NCBI GenBank assembly: GCA_009829735.1
Contig: CM020619.1
Coordinates: 14,561,777 to 14,625,776, forward strand
DNA: 64,000 bases
Reading direction: 5' to 3'
DNA from: Pyropia yezoensis
Lineage: Eukaryota; Rhodophyta; Bangiophyceae; Bangiales; Bangiaceae
In this document: piece after piece, positions 40,547 to 51,933 of the stretch
Layout: each line of letters begins with the position of its first letter
Position numbering within the stretch: the stretch's first letter is position 1
Notes under the pieces: model-generated
Database searches by the model: none
Seen by the model: only the letters and a program-made list of their open reading frames with translations
What the model was told of the DNA's origin: nothing
Made by a program: the position numbers and the translations under genes

Positions 40547-41683
40547 GTCCGTCCACGTCAAGAAGACCACGACGGGTGCGTGGTGTACAGTACGTGCGGG
40601 ATGTGCGTGCGGGCGTGTGCGTGGGAGGGAAAAATCCAGGCACAGGGGGAGGGAAAAAAAAAAGCGCGGGGACAAAGGGGTGACGGGCCTAGCGGTTGAG
40701 ACCGGTTGGTCTCAGACAACAGCCAGCCTCTCTCCTTCCCCACCGCGAGGTCTGTGCGTGCACAACAAAAAGGCACACTCCTTCGGTGGGGTCAGGTTGC
40801 ACTGACACGCCATTGGCCAACGCACGGATCATCCACTGATCGCTTGGGGTCTCCACGATGTGCAAGGTTTCATGCCTATCTTCCTACTCTAGCTAATACC
40901 AAGACTAGGGCTGGGTCAGGGTTACGTACGGCGCGCGCGGGTGCACTGGACACACTCCCCGACGCACGGGCTGTGCCGCGTAGGCGGGGCCCCTCACCGG
41001 GCCGCCCGTCCCCACACACCACCGCCAGCACAGGCCACCTCGCGCGAGGCCGCCACCCCTGCGGTCGTGGTTGGGCGGGCGGCCCCCGGGGGTGCGAGAC
41101 GCAGAACCCCGAAGGAAGTCGATGGCAATCAATGCTTGCAGGACAGCACCACCCCCCCCTCCCCTCCTGTTCCTGCTTTCTCCGCGCGGCGTGCGGTGAT
41201 CAATCGCGCCACGTCACGCGGGGCGGGAAAAGGAACCGAAACGGTGTGGTCAACTCGGCCGTTGGCGTGTTCACGGCGCCTGCCGCAGGGTGTCAATAGC
41301 AGGGGGGAGGGGGGGGCTACCGCTTGCCCCCTTGCCAATTGAGCGGTCCTGCGCCAGTGGTTGGCCCGCGGTAAAGTACAGTACAGTACCTCCGCGAAGA
41401 GGGGGTCGCCCGCCGTGCTGCAGGTGTAACGTGAGTGGCCCCCCGACCACGCATGTCAGTGTCAAGCCCTGCCAGCCCACCGCAGGCACACCACGACGCG
41501 CGCCATGCGGGCCGACAGTCCATTCACGTTGAGGTCTGGCGCACGCTTGGGACGGGACCCCCCCCGCGCGTGCAGGTGCTTTTGTCCATGAAAATTCGGA
41601 CTGGTGGGTGGGGTGGGGTGACAGACGACCGAGATGAAAAGAAAAAAAAGAGCGCATCTCGTGAAAGGAGCGCACTCCATGGA
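40547..41683. other. Intergenic, upstream of the glycosyltransferase
   Basis: No supported gene. There are words gtacagtac at about 40586 and 41377, an A run at 40657, and a mixed-GC stretch 40700-40930. It likely includes the promoter of the minus-strand gene. Confidence 0.4.
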
Positions 41684-41860
41684 AATAGTGCTGTTTTCCC
41701 AATTTTGTCCGACCTGGTCAAAGTCAAGACTGGGTCCGGGTCAACTGCCCACCGGTCGGTGGGCTGTTTCCGGCTGAGTGGATGGCTGTGAGGTTGTGTC
41801 CCAGTCTTGATGTTGACCTTGACTTTGACCGCATCGGACAAAATTGGGACAGCAGCAATA
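41684..41860. mobile_element. Inverted-repeat element (MITE-like), about 175 bp
   Basis: The left arm reads CCCAATTTTGTCCGACCTGG then TCAAAGTCAAG...ACTGGG (41698-41734). The right arm (41800-41849) is its inverse, with a 12-base insertion (gtcaacatcaag on the complement). Outer bases TA.TGCTG also match. The loop is about 65 bases. It has no coding capacity. It fits a non-autonomous DNA element or a foldback. Confidence 0.7.
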
Positions 41861-44666
41861 TAGGGAGAGAGGTGGGTCGCCGCGGGAGCCTTCCCTGGGA
41901 TCCTCCCGTCAAGCCGAATACACACCTAGGCCGCGTTTTGGGGGCGGAAAAAACATGTCAAAATCTAGACAATCGACTCGGGAGCTGCCGCACCGGGCTT
42001 TTTTGAGAAAGAAAATGACAACCTCCTCCACACCGTCCTTACCACAGAAAGATCTTGATTGACCTAGGAATGGGGCCGACGACCGAATTGGTCCTCTCAT
42101 GCAAACACGCCAGAAGAGGCCACTTTAACGACTCAACCCCCCCCCTGACACCTGCCCGCCTTTTTTTTTCCCCCCTTCCGCGCCTCCTCCACCCCCGACC
42201 CCTCCCAGAGTTGCCAAATCCCCCCCCCCCCCCCCCCCCCCCCCCACTGCACACTGCCAACCAGCGGGGGTGTCCCGCTGCCATCCCCGCCTCGCCCGCC
42301 CGCCGGCGGCGACCGTTTCACCTTTCGGTGCGCGCCCGCCCCGCCCTGCCGCGCACGGTCGGCCGCCACCGGGCGGTGCGCTCTGCTGCTCGGCCGCTTC
42401 CCCTCCCCCCCCCCCCCGCCGGCCCCTCTTCTCCCACAGACGCGCGCGCCACCGAGCCGTTGCGCCAGCCTCCCGCCCGTGGGCGGGGTGGGTGGGGGGG
42501 GGGGGATGACCCGCTCGGCCGTCTTGGCGCCAAAACGGGTGGGCCGGGCGGCCCCCCCGCCCAGCACGCAGCCGCGGCGCTGCTGGCCGTTAAGGCGCTC
42601 ACCGGCCCCCCCACCCCCCCCCCCCCCCCCCCCCGCCTCTCTGCTCTGCCTGCTGCCGGCAGCGCGCGGCGGATGTACCGTCACCCCCCCCCCCATCCCC
42701 CCCCCCATCCCCCCCCCCAGGGGGGGGGGAAGGGGGATGAGCGTGACGTGTCGGCAGGGGTGGGACACACCCCCCCCCCCCCCCCCCCCCCCCAACCCCC
42801 ACCCCACTCCTCCCCTTGCTCGGAGAGAGGGGTCCAGGCCGTTTTCCGTCTATGTTTTTTTTTTTTTTTTTTTCTTCTTCTTCTTCTTTTTCCGCCCCCT
42901 CTCTTCTTGCCCCCCCCCCCCCCTCTCCCGCTGGGCGGACGCGCGCCGCTGCGGCCTGCCTGCCTGCCTGCCACGCGCTCCCCCACCCCACCACGCTGAT
43001 TTGGTCGCGCTGGTGGGGGGGGGGGGGGGACGGAGGGCGCCCAGGCGCGGTGTGGCGGCCACGTGGGTGGTGGCTGTAGGCGTGTGTGGGTGGTGTGTGT
43101 ATGGACACAGGTGGGCGGGTGTGGGGGGTGGGGGTAGGGGAGGGGGGGGGGGGGTGAGCGGGGGTGTGACGGTAGGGAGGTAGGTCGTCGTCGTCCGTGG
43201 GGGGAGTGGAACGGACCCCCTGGGCCGAGGCGTGGGGGGAGGACACGCCGTTTCCCCCCCCCCCGCCCACCCCCCCTTCCCCCCCCCCCCCACCCCCCCT
43301 TCCCCCGCCCTTCCCCCCTCGCGCCGAGCGGCACCGCCCTTTTTTTTCTTTCCTCTTCTCGTTTTTCCCCCCCCGCCCCGCGCCGTGGAGGGGACAGGCG
43401 GCGGCCCGCCGGTGGCGGCCTCTGCCCGCCAGCGGGCGTCTGCCGTGCCGTGCCGTGCCGCCAGCCGCGCCGCTCAGGCGGCCCCGCCCGCCCTTGCTGC
43501 TCCCCCCCCCCCCCCCCCCCCCACCCACCCACCCCCCTCCCCCCGCTGCCTAGGCTCACCGCCACCCCCCCCCTTCCTGCTTGCCCTTTTACCCCGCTGG
43601 TGGGGGTGGCGTACTGGCCAGGCGGCGGGGGCAGTGGCGGCCACGCGTCCCACCCCCGCCCCCCCCCCACCCCCACCCCCCCCCCCACCGCGCCCTCCCC
43701 TCCCTGGTGGTGCGCCCCCGCACGCCGCCCCGCCCTGCGCCGCCCCGCGGGGAGCAGCCCACCACCCCCCCCCCCCCACCCGCCCACCCCCCCCACCACC
43801 GGGCCTTTGCGCGGGCGACACGGCCGCCGGTGGCGGCGGGGTGGTTGGCATTATCTCCCCCCCTGCCCCCCCGCTCCCGTCTCCTGCCGGCCCTCCCAGC
43901 CCCCCGCTGTCCCCCCACCACCGTCCGTCCCCCTCACCCCCCCCTCACCACACCACCACCCCTCACCACCCTCCCTCTCCTCCCCCCCCCCCCCCCCCCC
44001 CCCAGCTCCAACCCCTCCTCCCCTCCTCCCCTCCTTCACCACCACCACCACCACCACCCCCCCCCTCTGCCCCATCCCCACGCCGCCCCCCCCCTCCTTG
44101 CCGCCTGCACGCGGCGCCACGCGCACCGATCCTCGGCGGGGGTGTGGGCGACGGGGCCCCTGCACCCCGGGGGAGTGTGTGTGGGTGGCCGCGGGGGAGT
44201 ATTTTGTGGGCGGCGTGCTGCTACTGCTGGGGGAGGGGAGGGCGGGGGAGGGGGGGGCGGGCCGGGGGGGTTGGGGTGGCCGCCCGTCCACTGGTACGGG
44301 GGGGGGGGGGGTGGTGGCCCTGTGAGCGTGTGCCGCAACCGCCTGGCGGTGGCGGTGGGGACGACGGGGGGGACGCCGCCGTCGTTGTCGGGCTCTGGGA
44401 CGTGGCGGGCGAGCGGCACGCTGCCCTCCCCCCCCCCCCCCCCTTCTTCTCCCACTCTCTCTCCCCCCCTCGCTTCCTCACGTCCCTGTGTCTCTGGTCC
44501 CTGCCCTCCTCCTACGGGCCGCGACGCCACTGACGGCGGTGGCGCTCCTGGCAACGTCGGCGGGAACGACCACCTCTGCGGCCGCCTCGGTCGCCCTTTT
44601 CTTCTGGCCCTCCCCCCCCCCCCCCCCCCCCCCCCCAGCCCTCCTGGTGTGGGCCCCCCCCCCACC
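41861..44666. other. C-run-dominated intergenic and leader DNA
   Basis: From 42130 to 44660 the plus strand is a mosaic of C runs (26 at 42220-42245, many of 10-20), with a T run (about 42855-42873) followed by CTT repeats, and (CCA)n at about 44037-44060. All frames are Pro/Gly/Arg-rich shadow. No gene is supported. The last part is the leader of the PAK gene. Confidence 0.55.
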
Positions 44667-47584
44667 ATGGAGCGCATCCGGCAGCTGCTGTCGCCGTCGG
44701 CCAAGAAGAAGGGCGCCGCCGCCGGCGCGTGGGCGTTTATCAATGACCCCCCCGGCGGCGCCTATGCGGGGGAGGAGGGGGTTGGCGGCGGCCTCAGCGG
44801 CACCCCCTCCCCCACCCCCTCCCCGTCGGCAGACCGCCCCCGTCCGGGCGGCGCGGGCGGTGGCTCCCCGCGGCCGCCGCCGTCGGTCGCCCTCCCCCCC
44901 TCCCCGTCCACCTCCTCCCCTGGCGGCAGCCGCACGCCCCGCTCCCGCCGGCGGGTGGGCGGCGGCGGCGGCGGCGGCGGCACGCCATCCCCCACCACCC
45001 GTGGGGGCGGCGGCGGCGGCGGGGGGGTGTACCGGTCGCCCGCGCGGCGGCTGGAGTTTGCGGCGCACCCGTTCACGTCGTTTGGGAGCCTCGGCGGCGG
45101 CTCCTCTGCCGCCTCTGGCAGCAGCCCCCACGGGGGTGGCGCCGCCGCCGGCGGCGGGGGCAGCAGCGCCTCCTCTGCCTCCTCGTCTGCGCCGTCCATG
45201 GACGTGTCCTTCCCCACCGGCGTCACCCACACGTCGTCGGTCAAGACGACGGGCGGCGCGGGCGGCGGCCTCACCGGCCTGGACAGCGTGCCCGCCCACG
45301 TCCGCGCCGCCCTGACGGGCGCGGGCGTCAGCGCGCGGGACGTGGCGCGGGACCCGGCGGCGGCGGTGGCGGCGTACAACCTGGGCACCCACGGCCTGCC
45401 GCTGCTGCCGCCGCCGACGCGGTCGCCGGGGGCGGAGCGGGTGGCCGCCCGTGCGCGGGAGCGGGAGCAGCGGGCCGCCGCGGTGGCGGCCGCCGCGGCC
45501 GTTGCCGCCGCCGCCCATGGCGGCGGCGGCGGCGCGCCTGGGGGGGGGGGGGGGGGGGGGGGGCAGCCGGCCCCGTCGTCCGCGGCGGTCGCGCGGGAGC
45601 GCGCCGCGCGGGTGCTCCGGGCGGACCGCGACGCGGCGGTGGCGGCGGTCGAGGCGCGGCGGCGGGCGGAGGAGCGCCGTGCCCGCGCGGCGGCGGCGGC
45701 GGCGGCGGCGACGGCGGCGGCGGCGGCCAGCGGTGGAGGGGAGGGTGGTGGTGGTGGGGGCCACGTCGGCGCCCCGCCGTCGTCCCCGGCGGGGGTGGCG
45801 GATGGCGGTGGGGTTGGCGGCCACCGCGGCGCCGGCGGGTCGACGGCGCCGCCGCCGCTGCCGGCCCTGCGCCTGCCAACGTTGCCCGTCAAGCCCGCGG
45901 AGCTGCGCTCCCCGGCTGTGGCGGCGGCCGAGGCAACGCTCTTTGGGGAGGCCCCCGTCGCCGTCGACGGCGGTGGGGACGGCCGCGGTGGCGGTGGTGG
46001 CGGTGGGGGTGGCGGGCGTGATGACGGCGTTGCAGAGGACGCGGAGAACCGGCCGCCGCCAGGGGCGGTGCGGGGTGCCAGCGGCGGCGGGGTCAATGGC
46101 CTCTGCAGCGGCGGCGGCAGCACGGGCGGTGTGGCGGCCAAGGCCGGGGGCGGCGCGGCCAAGGTGGTGGCCCTCCCCGCCTCGCCCGCCGCCGCCGCGC
46201 CTGCCGCCGCCGCCGCCGCCGCCCCCGATGGCGGGGCGGTCGCGGCGGCGGCAGCGGCGGCAGCGGCGGCGGCCACCCCGCGTGGCTCCATCGCGCCCAT
46301 TGACCCCCTGTACGTTGACGCGGATCCGCGGGACTTTTTCGAGGACCTCCGCGAGGTCGGCTCGGGCGCGTGTGGCAAGGTGTACCTCGCGCGCGTGCGG
46401 GCCACCCCCCGTGGCGGCGCCCGCCGCCGCGCGGCCAGCGGCCGGCGGGTGGCGCTGAAAAAGGTGTCGCCGTCGTCGGCGGCGGAGCGGCGGCTGGTCG
46501 AGATGGAGATCCGCATGATGGCCACGACGCGGCACCCCAACCTCATCAAGGCCCACGAGACGTACCGCCACGCGGGGGCGCTGTGGATTACGATGGAGTA
46601 CATGAATGGGGGGTGCCTGACGCACGTGCTCGAGTTTTTCCAAAAGCGGCGGCTGCTGCTGGAGGAACCCCACATTGCGTACGTGCTCCGCGAGGTGCTG
46701 CGGGGGCTCGCCCACATGCACGGCCTCCGGCGCCTGCACCGGGACCTCAAGAGCGACAACATCCTCATTGACACGGCGGGGGGGGTGCGGCTGGCGGACT
46801 TTGGCTTTTGCGCGCAGCTGACCGACGAGCGGGACGTGCGGCACAGTGTGGTTGGTACCCCTTTCTATACGTTAAGTTTTCCAGGGACGCGCCCGCCGCC
46901 GGCGGGCCACGCCACCCCTCTGTCGACTTGTTTGTACTGGGCGGGTGGGTGGGTGAGGGGGGGGGAGGGGGCTATGGGCTGTTCGCGACGGCGGGAGAGC
47001 GCGGTGACCGTGGCGGCGTGCCCGAGCGTATGCTACGGGCTCCCTGTGCGTGACAGGGTGACAGCCTGGACTAACCTCCGCGCCCTTCCTCCCTGCTGTG
47101 CCGTTTCCTTCCTGCCTTTGCTCTTGCGCCTGTGTCTGGTCTGCTTGATTGGCGTCTCGCTCTTGAATCGCGTCCCCTCCCCCCTTCCCTCCCCGTTCAT
47201 CCTCATTCCCCTCCCCTCTCTTTCCCCCCGAGCGCACGGATGGCCCCAGAACTGATTCGCGCCTCCGAGTACGCCTACTCGGCCGACATTTGGTCTGTCG
47301 GCATTGTGGCGCTCGAGTCGGCCGAGTGGGAGCCCCCCCACTTCCAGCACGAGCCGATGAAAGCGATGAACCTGGTGTCGACGCGCCCCGCGCCCACCCT
47401 CAAGCACCCCTCCCGCTGGTCGTCAACGTTTGCCCACTTCCTGTCGTGCTGCCTGTCGCTGGTGCCCAGCGAGCGGTGGTCGGCCGAGGAGCTGCTGGGC
47501 CACCCGTTCATCGCGCTGTCGTGTACCAAGGAGGAGATGGGGCCCATCTTCCGCTACCGCCTCACCGAGGAGGCCAAGCAGTAA
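44667..47584 (+). CDS. PAK-type (STE20 family) Ser/Thr kinase
   Basis: Exon 1 is 44667-46870 and exon 2 is 47233-47584, making 851 residues. The start ACCATGG follows a C-rich leader. The N-terminus (1-170) is Gly/Ser/Pro-rich. Residues about 178-245 (MDVSFPTGVTHTSSVKTTGG then GLTGLDSVPAHVRAALTGAG) match the p21-binding domain with a divergent CRIB, so Rho/Rac-type GTPases may control it. An Ala-rich, charged linker follows. The kinase domain is at about 558-840: glycine loop GSGACGKV, catalytic Lys in VALKK, HRDLKSDNIL, DFGFC, MAPEL in place of the usual APE block, and DIWSVGIVALE. The intron lies inside the activation segment. All key residues are present. It probably regulates cytoskeleton or polarity in the cytoplasm. 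Confidence 0.9.
46871..47232 (+). other. Intron of the PAK-type kinase gene
   Basis: 362 bases, donor TATAC|GTTAAG and acceptor CCGAG|CGCAC. Joining gives a coding length divisible by three and reads GTPFYTARMAPEL. The three residues TAR before MAPEL are unusual, so an alternative acceptor nearby cannot be excluded. Confidence 0.7.
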
Positions 47585-48367
47585 GGGGGTCGGTCGGCGG
47601 GGCGGTCGAGCGGCTGGCAGTTCTGGGCGTCTGCTGGTGCGCGCCGTGCCTCGTGACGTGTGTTACCGTGCACTGTGGCCTCAGCTGCGAGCGTGTGCGT
47701 GCGCAGCACCCATGGGACGGGGCGGGGGTGGTGGTGGTCAGCCCTCCACCTGGAAAGGTGGGGTGCGTGTGTCTGATTGTGATCTTTCATAGAGCGCGAC
47801 GTGAGTGTAGCGAGAGAAGAAAAACAAAATCCCTTCCACCAACGCGCACGTGCAGCTGTACCTAAGGCAGGCCGCAAGGACGGACGAGGGGGGGCGATTG
47901 GGGCGGGCGCGTGGGAAAAGGGCGGCCGTACGCAGCTCACGGGCCGCGTGCATCGTTGGGAGCGGGGGAGCGTGACCAGTTGGGCGCAGTGAGCGAGCGC
48001 TCTTAGTCCCCTCCTGTACACCTGGTTGGCGGCTTGTGCCCATTGAGGTGTGCCGCTTGCGCTTCCGCCGGGAAGTCATGTGCGCCCTCCGTCACTTGAG
48101 ACGCACCAAGGCGGCACCCACCCCATTTCCCCCCCGCCACGCACGTCTACTATTCACCACCAGCACCACTGGCATCACTCTCTGAGGGAAAAAAACAGGC
48201 ACGACACAAACATTTATGAATACAAATAAAAGAAAAAAGAGAAAGAACAAAACGGCCATGGCCTCGTTCCAACACCAGCGGCGGTACAGCAGGAAACGCT
48301 ACAAAGGAGGTGCTACCGCAGGGGACCAGCATGTACATCAGCAGCAGGGCTGACGAGCGCCAGCCGG
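47585..48367. other. 3' flanks of convergent genes
   Basis: No gene. The stretch 48185-48250 is A-rich on the plus strand, that is T-rich on the minus strand with ttttatttg. This fits the 3' UTR of the small membrane protein gene. Confidence 0.45.
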
Positions 48368-48799
48368 TCACACAATGTGGTCCGCCATCATCCCACGGTC
48401 AACGTTCCTATTCGACAAGACAAAGAGAAAGGACAAGCACGGGGCGGTGAGCAGACGCCACACTGACAGCCCCAGGGCGAATAGCGCCACAACCCACAGC
48501 CACTGCAGGGGCGCCACATTGTTGATAAGGGGCAGCGCAGAGAGAAGGCTGGGTCCTGGCTGTGCGTTTACGCCCTCCACCCGCAGGCCAGGAGCGACAC
48601 CCGCGGTCGCCTCAGCGGGGGTGGCCTGCGCCGACAGAGCGTAACGGTGCTGCTTTCCAGACAGGGAGCCAGGTAGGGGACTAGGGGGTGTCGGCGACAG
48701 CGGCCGGTCCACAGGCGACCCATCTGCTATCGCCACCAGGGCGGCGACGATGAAGAACATCACCAGGATACGGACCACACCGCCCATCTTGTCCTGCAT
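48368..48799 (-). CDS. Small membrane protein, two hydrophobic segments
   Basis: A 143-residue protein starts at ATG 48799 (a second Met, MGGVVR, lies four codons on). RILVMFFIVAALVAIADG at residues about 10-28 is a signal peptide or first membrane helix. A Pro/Ser-rich 60-residue loop follows. Then PLQWLWVVALFALGLSVWRL and LTAPCLSFLFVLS form a second hydrophobic region at about 97-129. The tail is short and polar (NRNVDRGMMADHIV). No family is recognised. Composition is clearly protein-like, unlike the surrounding shadows. A role in the secretory pathway or another membrane is all that can be said. Confidence 0.72.
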   Translation of the reverse strand: MQDKMGGVVRILVMFFIVAALVAIADGSPVDRPLSPTPPSPLPGSLSGKQHRYALSAQATPAEATAGVAPGLRVEGVNAQPGPSLLSALPLINNVAPLQWLWVVALFALGLSVWRLLTAPCLSFLFVLSNRNVDRGMMADHIV

Positions 48800-49360
48800 C
48801 CACTTGGGCTTGGGGGTGGAAGTCTACCGGCCGCGCACAGTGAGACACCGACGGGGGGTGCCACAGCACTTGGGGGCCACGGCCGCGTCCGTCGCGAGGA
48901 GGAGCCCGCGGGCGGCCATCTCGTCGGCCTTGTGTCGCGGTCGCACGCGGGGGGGAGTTGCAATGTAGACGCGTGGACTGTCCTTGGCAGGCACGGCGAG
49001 TTTGGCAACGCAGGGAGGAAGGGATAGGGGATAAACAAGAAGCACTGGTGTGGGGGATGTGGAACGCCCAGGGGGTTGGGGGGCCGGACGAGACGGACAC
49101 AAGGCACCGGCGCGGGCGGTGCAGGTGGTTGCCAGGGAAAGCAACGGGACAAATAGGCCGCGGAGAAGGGCGAGCCGGCGTCAGCGCCCCATGCTCCCCC
49201 GCATGTGTGCTTTATGTACATACATACTCACTTCGCCGACCCACCCAAATAGCAGGCGTACCGCTGTACCTGCACCGCCCGCGCGGGTGTCTGGGCGCAC
49301 CGCCGGTCCGCCGGTCCAACAGGCATCTGTTCACCAACGAGTGGCATGCCCCTGTCTGTC
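48800..49360. other. Intergenic, upstream of the small membrane protein
   Basis: No supported gene. It probably holds the promoter of the minus-strand gene. Words of the foldback repeat begin at about 49355. Confidence 0.4.
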
Positions 49361-49690
49361 GAAGCGCAAAGAAGCGACCGACCATCGCTACGCTTGGGAG
49401 CAATGTTTTAACAAACGCGTTTAAAAATCGCGCAATCTCGCGCAGGTTTTTGCTTGACCAGTGCGAGAGATTGCGCGATTTTTAAACGCGTTTGTTTAAA
49501 CATTGCTCCCAAGCGTAGCGATGGTGACCACCAATCGCCCGAGCTGTTATGGGCAGAAAGCAAGAAACGGGGGTAAAAGCGGTGTCTATGGGCCTTGAGG
49601 AGGGGTCGTGCAGGTTTTGTGCAGGTTTTTGCTCGAGAATTTCCCAAAAAAGCAAGAAAATTTTGACAGGCGATAAGCAGTGCTGCGAAG
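49361..49690. mobile_element. Foldback element, copy 2, with long internal hairpin
   Basis: gcgcaaagaagcgaccgacc (49364 on) matches copy 1. Bases 49381-49443 and 49461-49522 are inverse copies (CCATCGCTACGCTTGGGAGC ... the same inverted), with arms of about 60 bases and few mismatches. The right half runs through ctcgagaatttcccaaaaaa to the terminal ttgacaggcgataagcagtg at 49690, inverse of copy 1's left end. Compared with copy 1 it looks like a rearranged snap-back copy. Confidence 0.7.
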
Positions 49691-51933
49691 GTGTCGCCCC
49701 TCTATTTCGCGGCGTTGCTTCAGAGTACGAGCGCGGGTCTGCTTGAGCAGGCGGGAGTGCAGATCAGCATGCATTGCGGAGGGCAGTGTGCTTCAGGCGC
49801 ATATTGCCTCCCCGCGGGGGCTTCTGGGCTCACTCATTGGGTTTTGAGCAGTTCTCTGCCAGCTCATTGGATGCCTTCGGGGGTTCCGACACGCCACTCA
49901 ACAATTACCATCCTATCAAACACGCTGCCCAACAAGAGATGCGGCGCGCTTTGTTGACGACTGCAACACTTGTTGAATTTCGCATGTGCGAAGAGACCTC
50001 CGCAAGCTGTTCAACAAGAATATGCATCGAATCGGGAGTTGCGCGCGACGTCGGGATAAGGGGCACTGCGCTGTCGCCCTCCCTTCCACCCCCCGAAGTC
50101 ACCCCCCCCCAAAGCTCGCCCGGTGGGACGGTGGTGGGACGGCATGGGACGTGGGACGGCTGAGGAACGGCGGTGACCTTGTCGGTGATGTCCGCAACGC
50201 CGGCGGCTGCGGCGGCGTTGGCATGCAGTGGTGGTGGTGGTGAGATGGGGGGGGTGGGGGGGCTGGCCGCGCACTGGGTGTGGGTGGGGTGCGCGCGCGC
50301 GTGGGAGGGCGGTCGCTTCGAGCGGCCGTCGCTTTCCCCCCTTCGCCTCTGCAGTAGTTGCTAAACCTGCCATTGGAACATCCGTCTGCCGTCTCCTCCC
50401 GCCAGCGGCAACCGCAGCCCCAGTCCTATCAGCGTCCCGGTGAGCCCGCAGTGGTCACCCGCGGGTGGTGGCAGCGGTAGGGGCGGCAGGGGCCGCGGCG
50501 GCGGCCACGGCGGCGGCCACGGCGGCATCGGCGACCATCTAAGGAGAGCGGGTGGGGGATGGCGGGCAGCGACCATGCCGGTGGCTCACGCCGCCGGCCA
50601 TTGCCAGCCATGCGCTCGGTCTGCGACGGGGGCTCGTGACAGCACAAGGGGCAAGGCTGCAGGGGGCGGGCGCCTCGTCGCAACTCCCCCCGCGCCGGCT
50701 GTTCGCCCCCCCCCCTCTCGGCTACGGCTGAGTTCCCCCCACACTCCATTCGCCCTCCACAGCACCACATGCTTACTTCCGTCACAGCAACGGCACGGAT
50801 GCGCGAGCCTCTGGCGCCACGCGCCATCGGCCACCCGCCACCCCCCCGCTGTCTGGTGTCCCCGTCCTCCTATTTCCGTCTGGCACCCCCCCGCCCACAC
50901 TCCCCATAAACGCAAAACGGCAGACCTCAGTCACCCGTGCCCCCCAGCGTGTCACGCTGCGCAGTCGTCCCTGTCCCGCGCCCTCCCCACAGTGCTGCGG
51001 TCCCTCTCCCGCTGTCGTCCCGGCTCCACCGAGTGGGTGCGTCGTCCCGGCTCCCAGCCGGTGGGTGCCTCAGATGCACTCACTACCTAACACCCACCTC
51101 CCACGACCCCACCGAGCTGACCGCCCAGTTCATGCTGCAGCCCACAGCTGTGGGGAACCCCAAACTGTTGTGGCGCGCCACTGGGCGGCCTGGCTCGCAC
51201 TAGGATCGCGGCGGACTTCTCCCGGCCGCCCCCGACGAGCTTTTGCTCGGCCCTGCAGACGATGGGGGGGAGAGGACGTCGCGGCCTCGGCGTGCGGCGG
51301 TAGGGTGGTGAGGCTGCTCTCCGTTGGCACGGAAGGTGTACTGCGAGCCGTTGCCGCCGCCTCCGCCGAGTCGTTGCCGCCGGGCATTCAGATGGCCCAT
51401 CCGCCGCGGCTGCCGGGGTCACCCCCGCCGCCGTGGCGTCCCCGACGGCAGCGTCGTCTATCTCGCCGCCGCCGCTGCAGCAGCGGCGGTGGGCGCGGCA
51501 GCGGCGGCTCTGCGGTGTGAGGAGGGCGGGGCGACGGAGAGCTTGGGGGGTGGGGGGGCGGAAGGGCGTGGCGGGCAGAGGGACGAAGGATGCAAAGGAG
51601 GGCAGCGGCGGCGGTGCGGGCCGCCGTCGCCGCGACCCGCGGGTTGGCCGACGCTGCGCGGCCGTCAGAGCGCCATAAAAAACGGGGCGCGGTACAGGCG
51701 CAGACCCTTTTCACGCGGGTCGCCGCGGTCCGTCGGGCGCACCTTCCTCCCTTCCCTGCACTCTGTCCCGGGCTGGGGGCCAACCCAACCCGGGCGGGCG
51801 GCGTCGGCCACGACGACGGCCAACCCCCCTCCCCCCCCCTCTACCCCCCCCCCCATCGAACCTGCTCACTAACGTAGGGCCACGACGAGGAGCCGTCGCC
51901 CCCCCTGATGTCTCCCTCTCCACCTTCCCCTGC
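49691..51933. other. Intergenic, no supported gene
   Basis: 49700-50050 is lower-GC and may hold decayed coding bits (minus strand HILVEQLAEVSSHMRNSTSV). From 50100 on it is GC-rich with G/C runs. A plus-strand piece at about 51290-51410 (GGRVVRLLSVGTEGVLRAVA then ESLPPGIQMAHPP) is protein-like but isolated and changes frame. Nothing is strong enough to call. Confidence 0.35.

Noticed and set aside
44478-46844. 788-codon minus-strand frame opposite the PAK kinase
   Set aside because: It is a shadow of the kinase gene, whose motifs, start context and splice are convincing on the plus strand.
51065-51520. Plus-strand coding exon around GGRVVRLLSVGTEG
   Set aside because: The protein-like part is under 50 residues, changes frame at once and has no start, splice or family.
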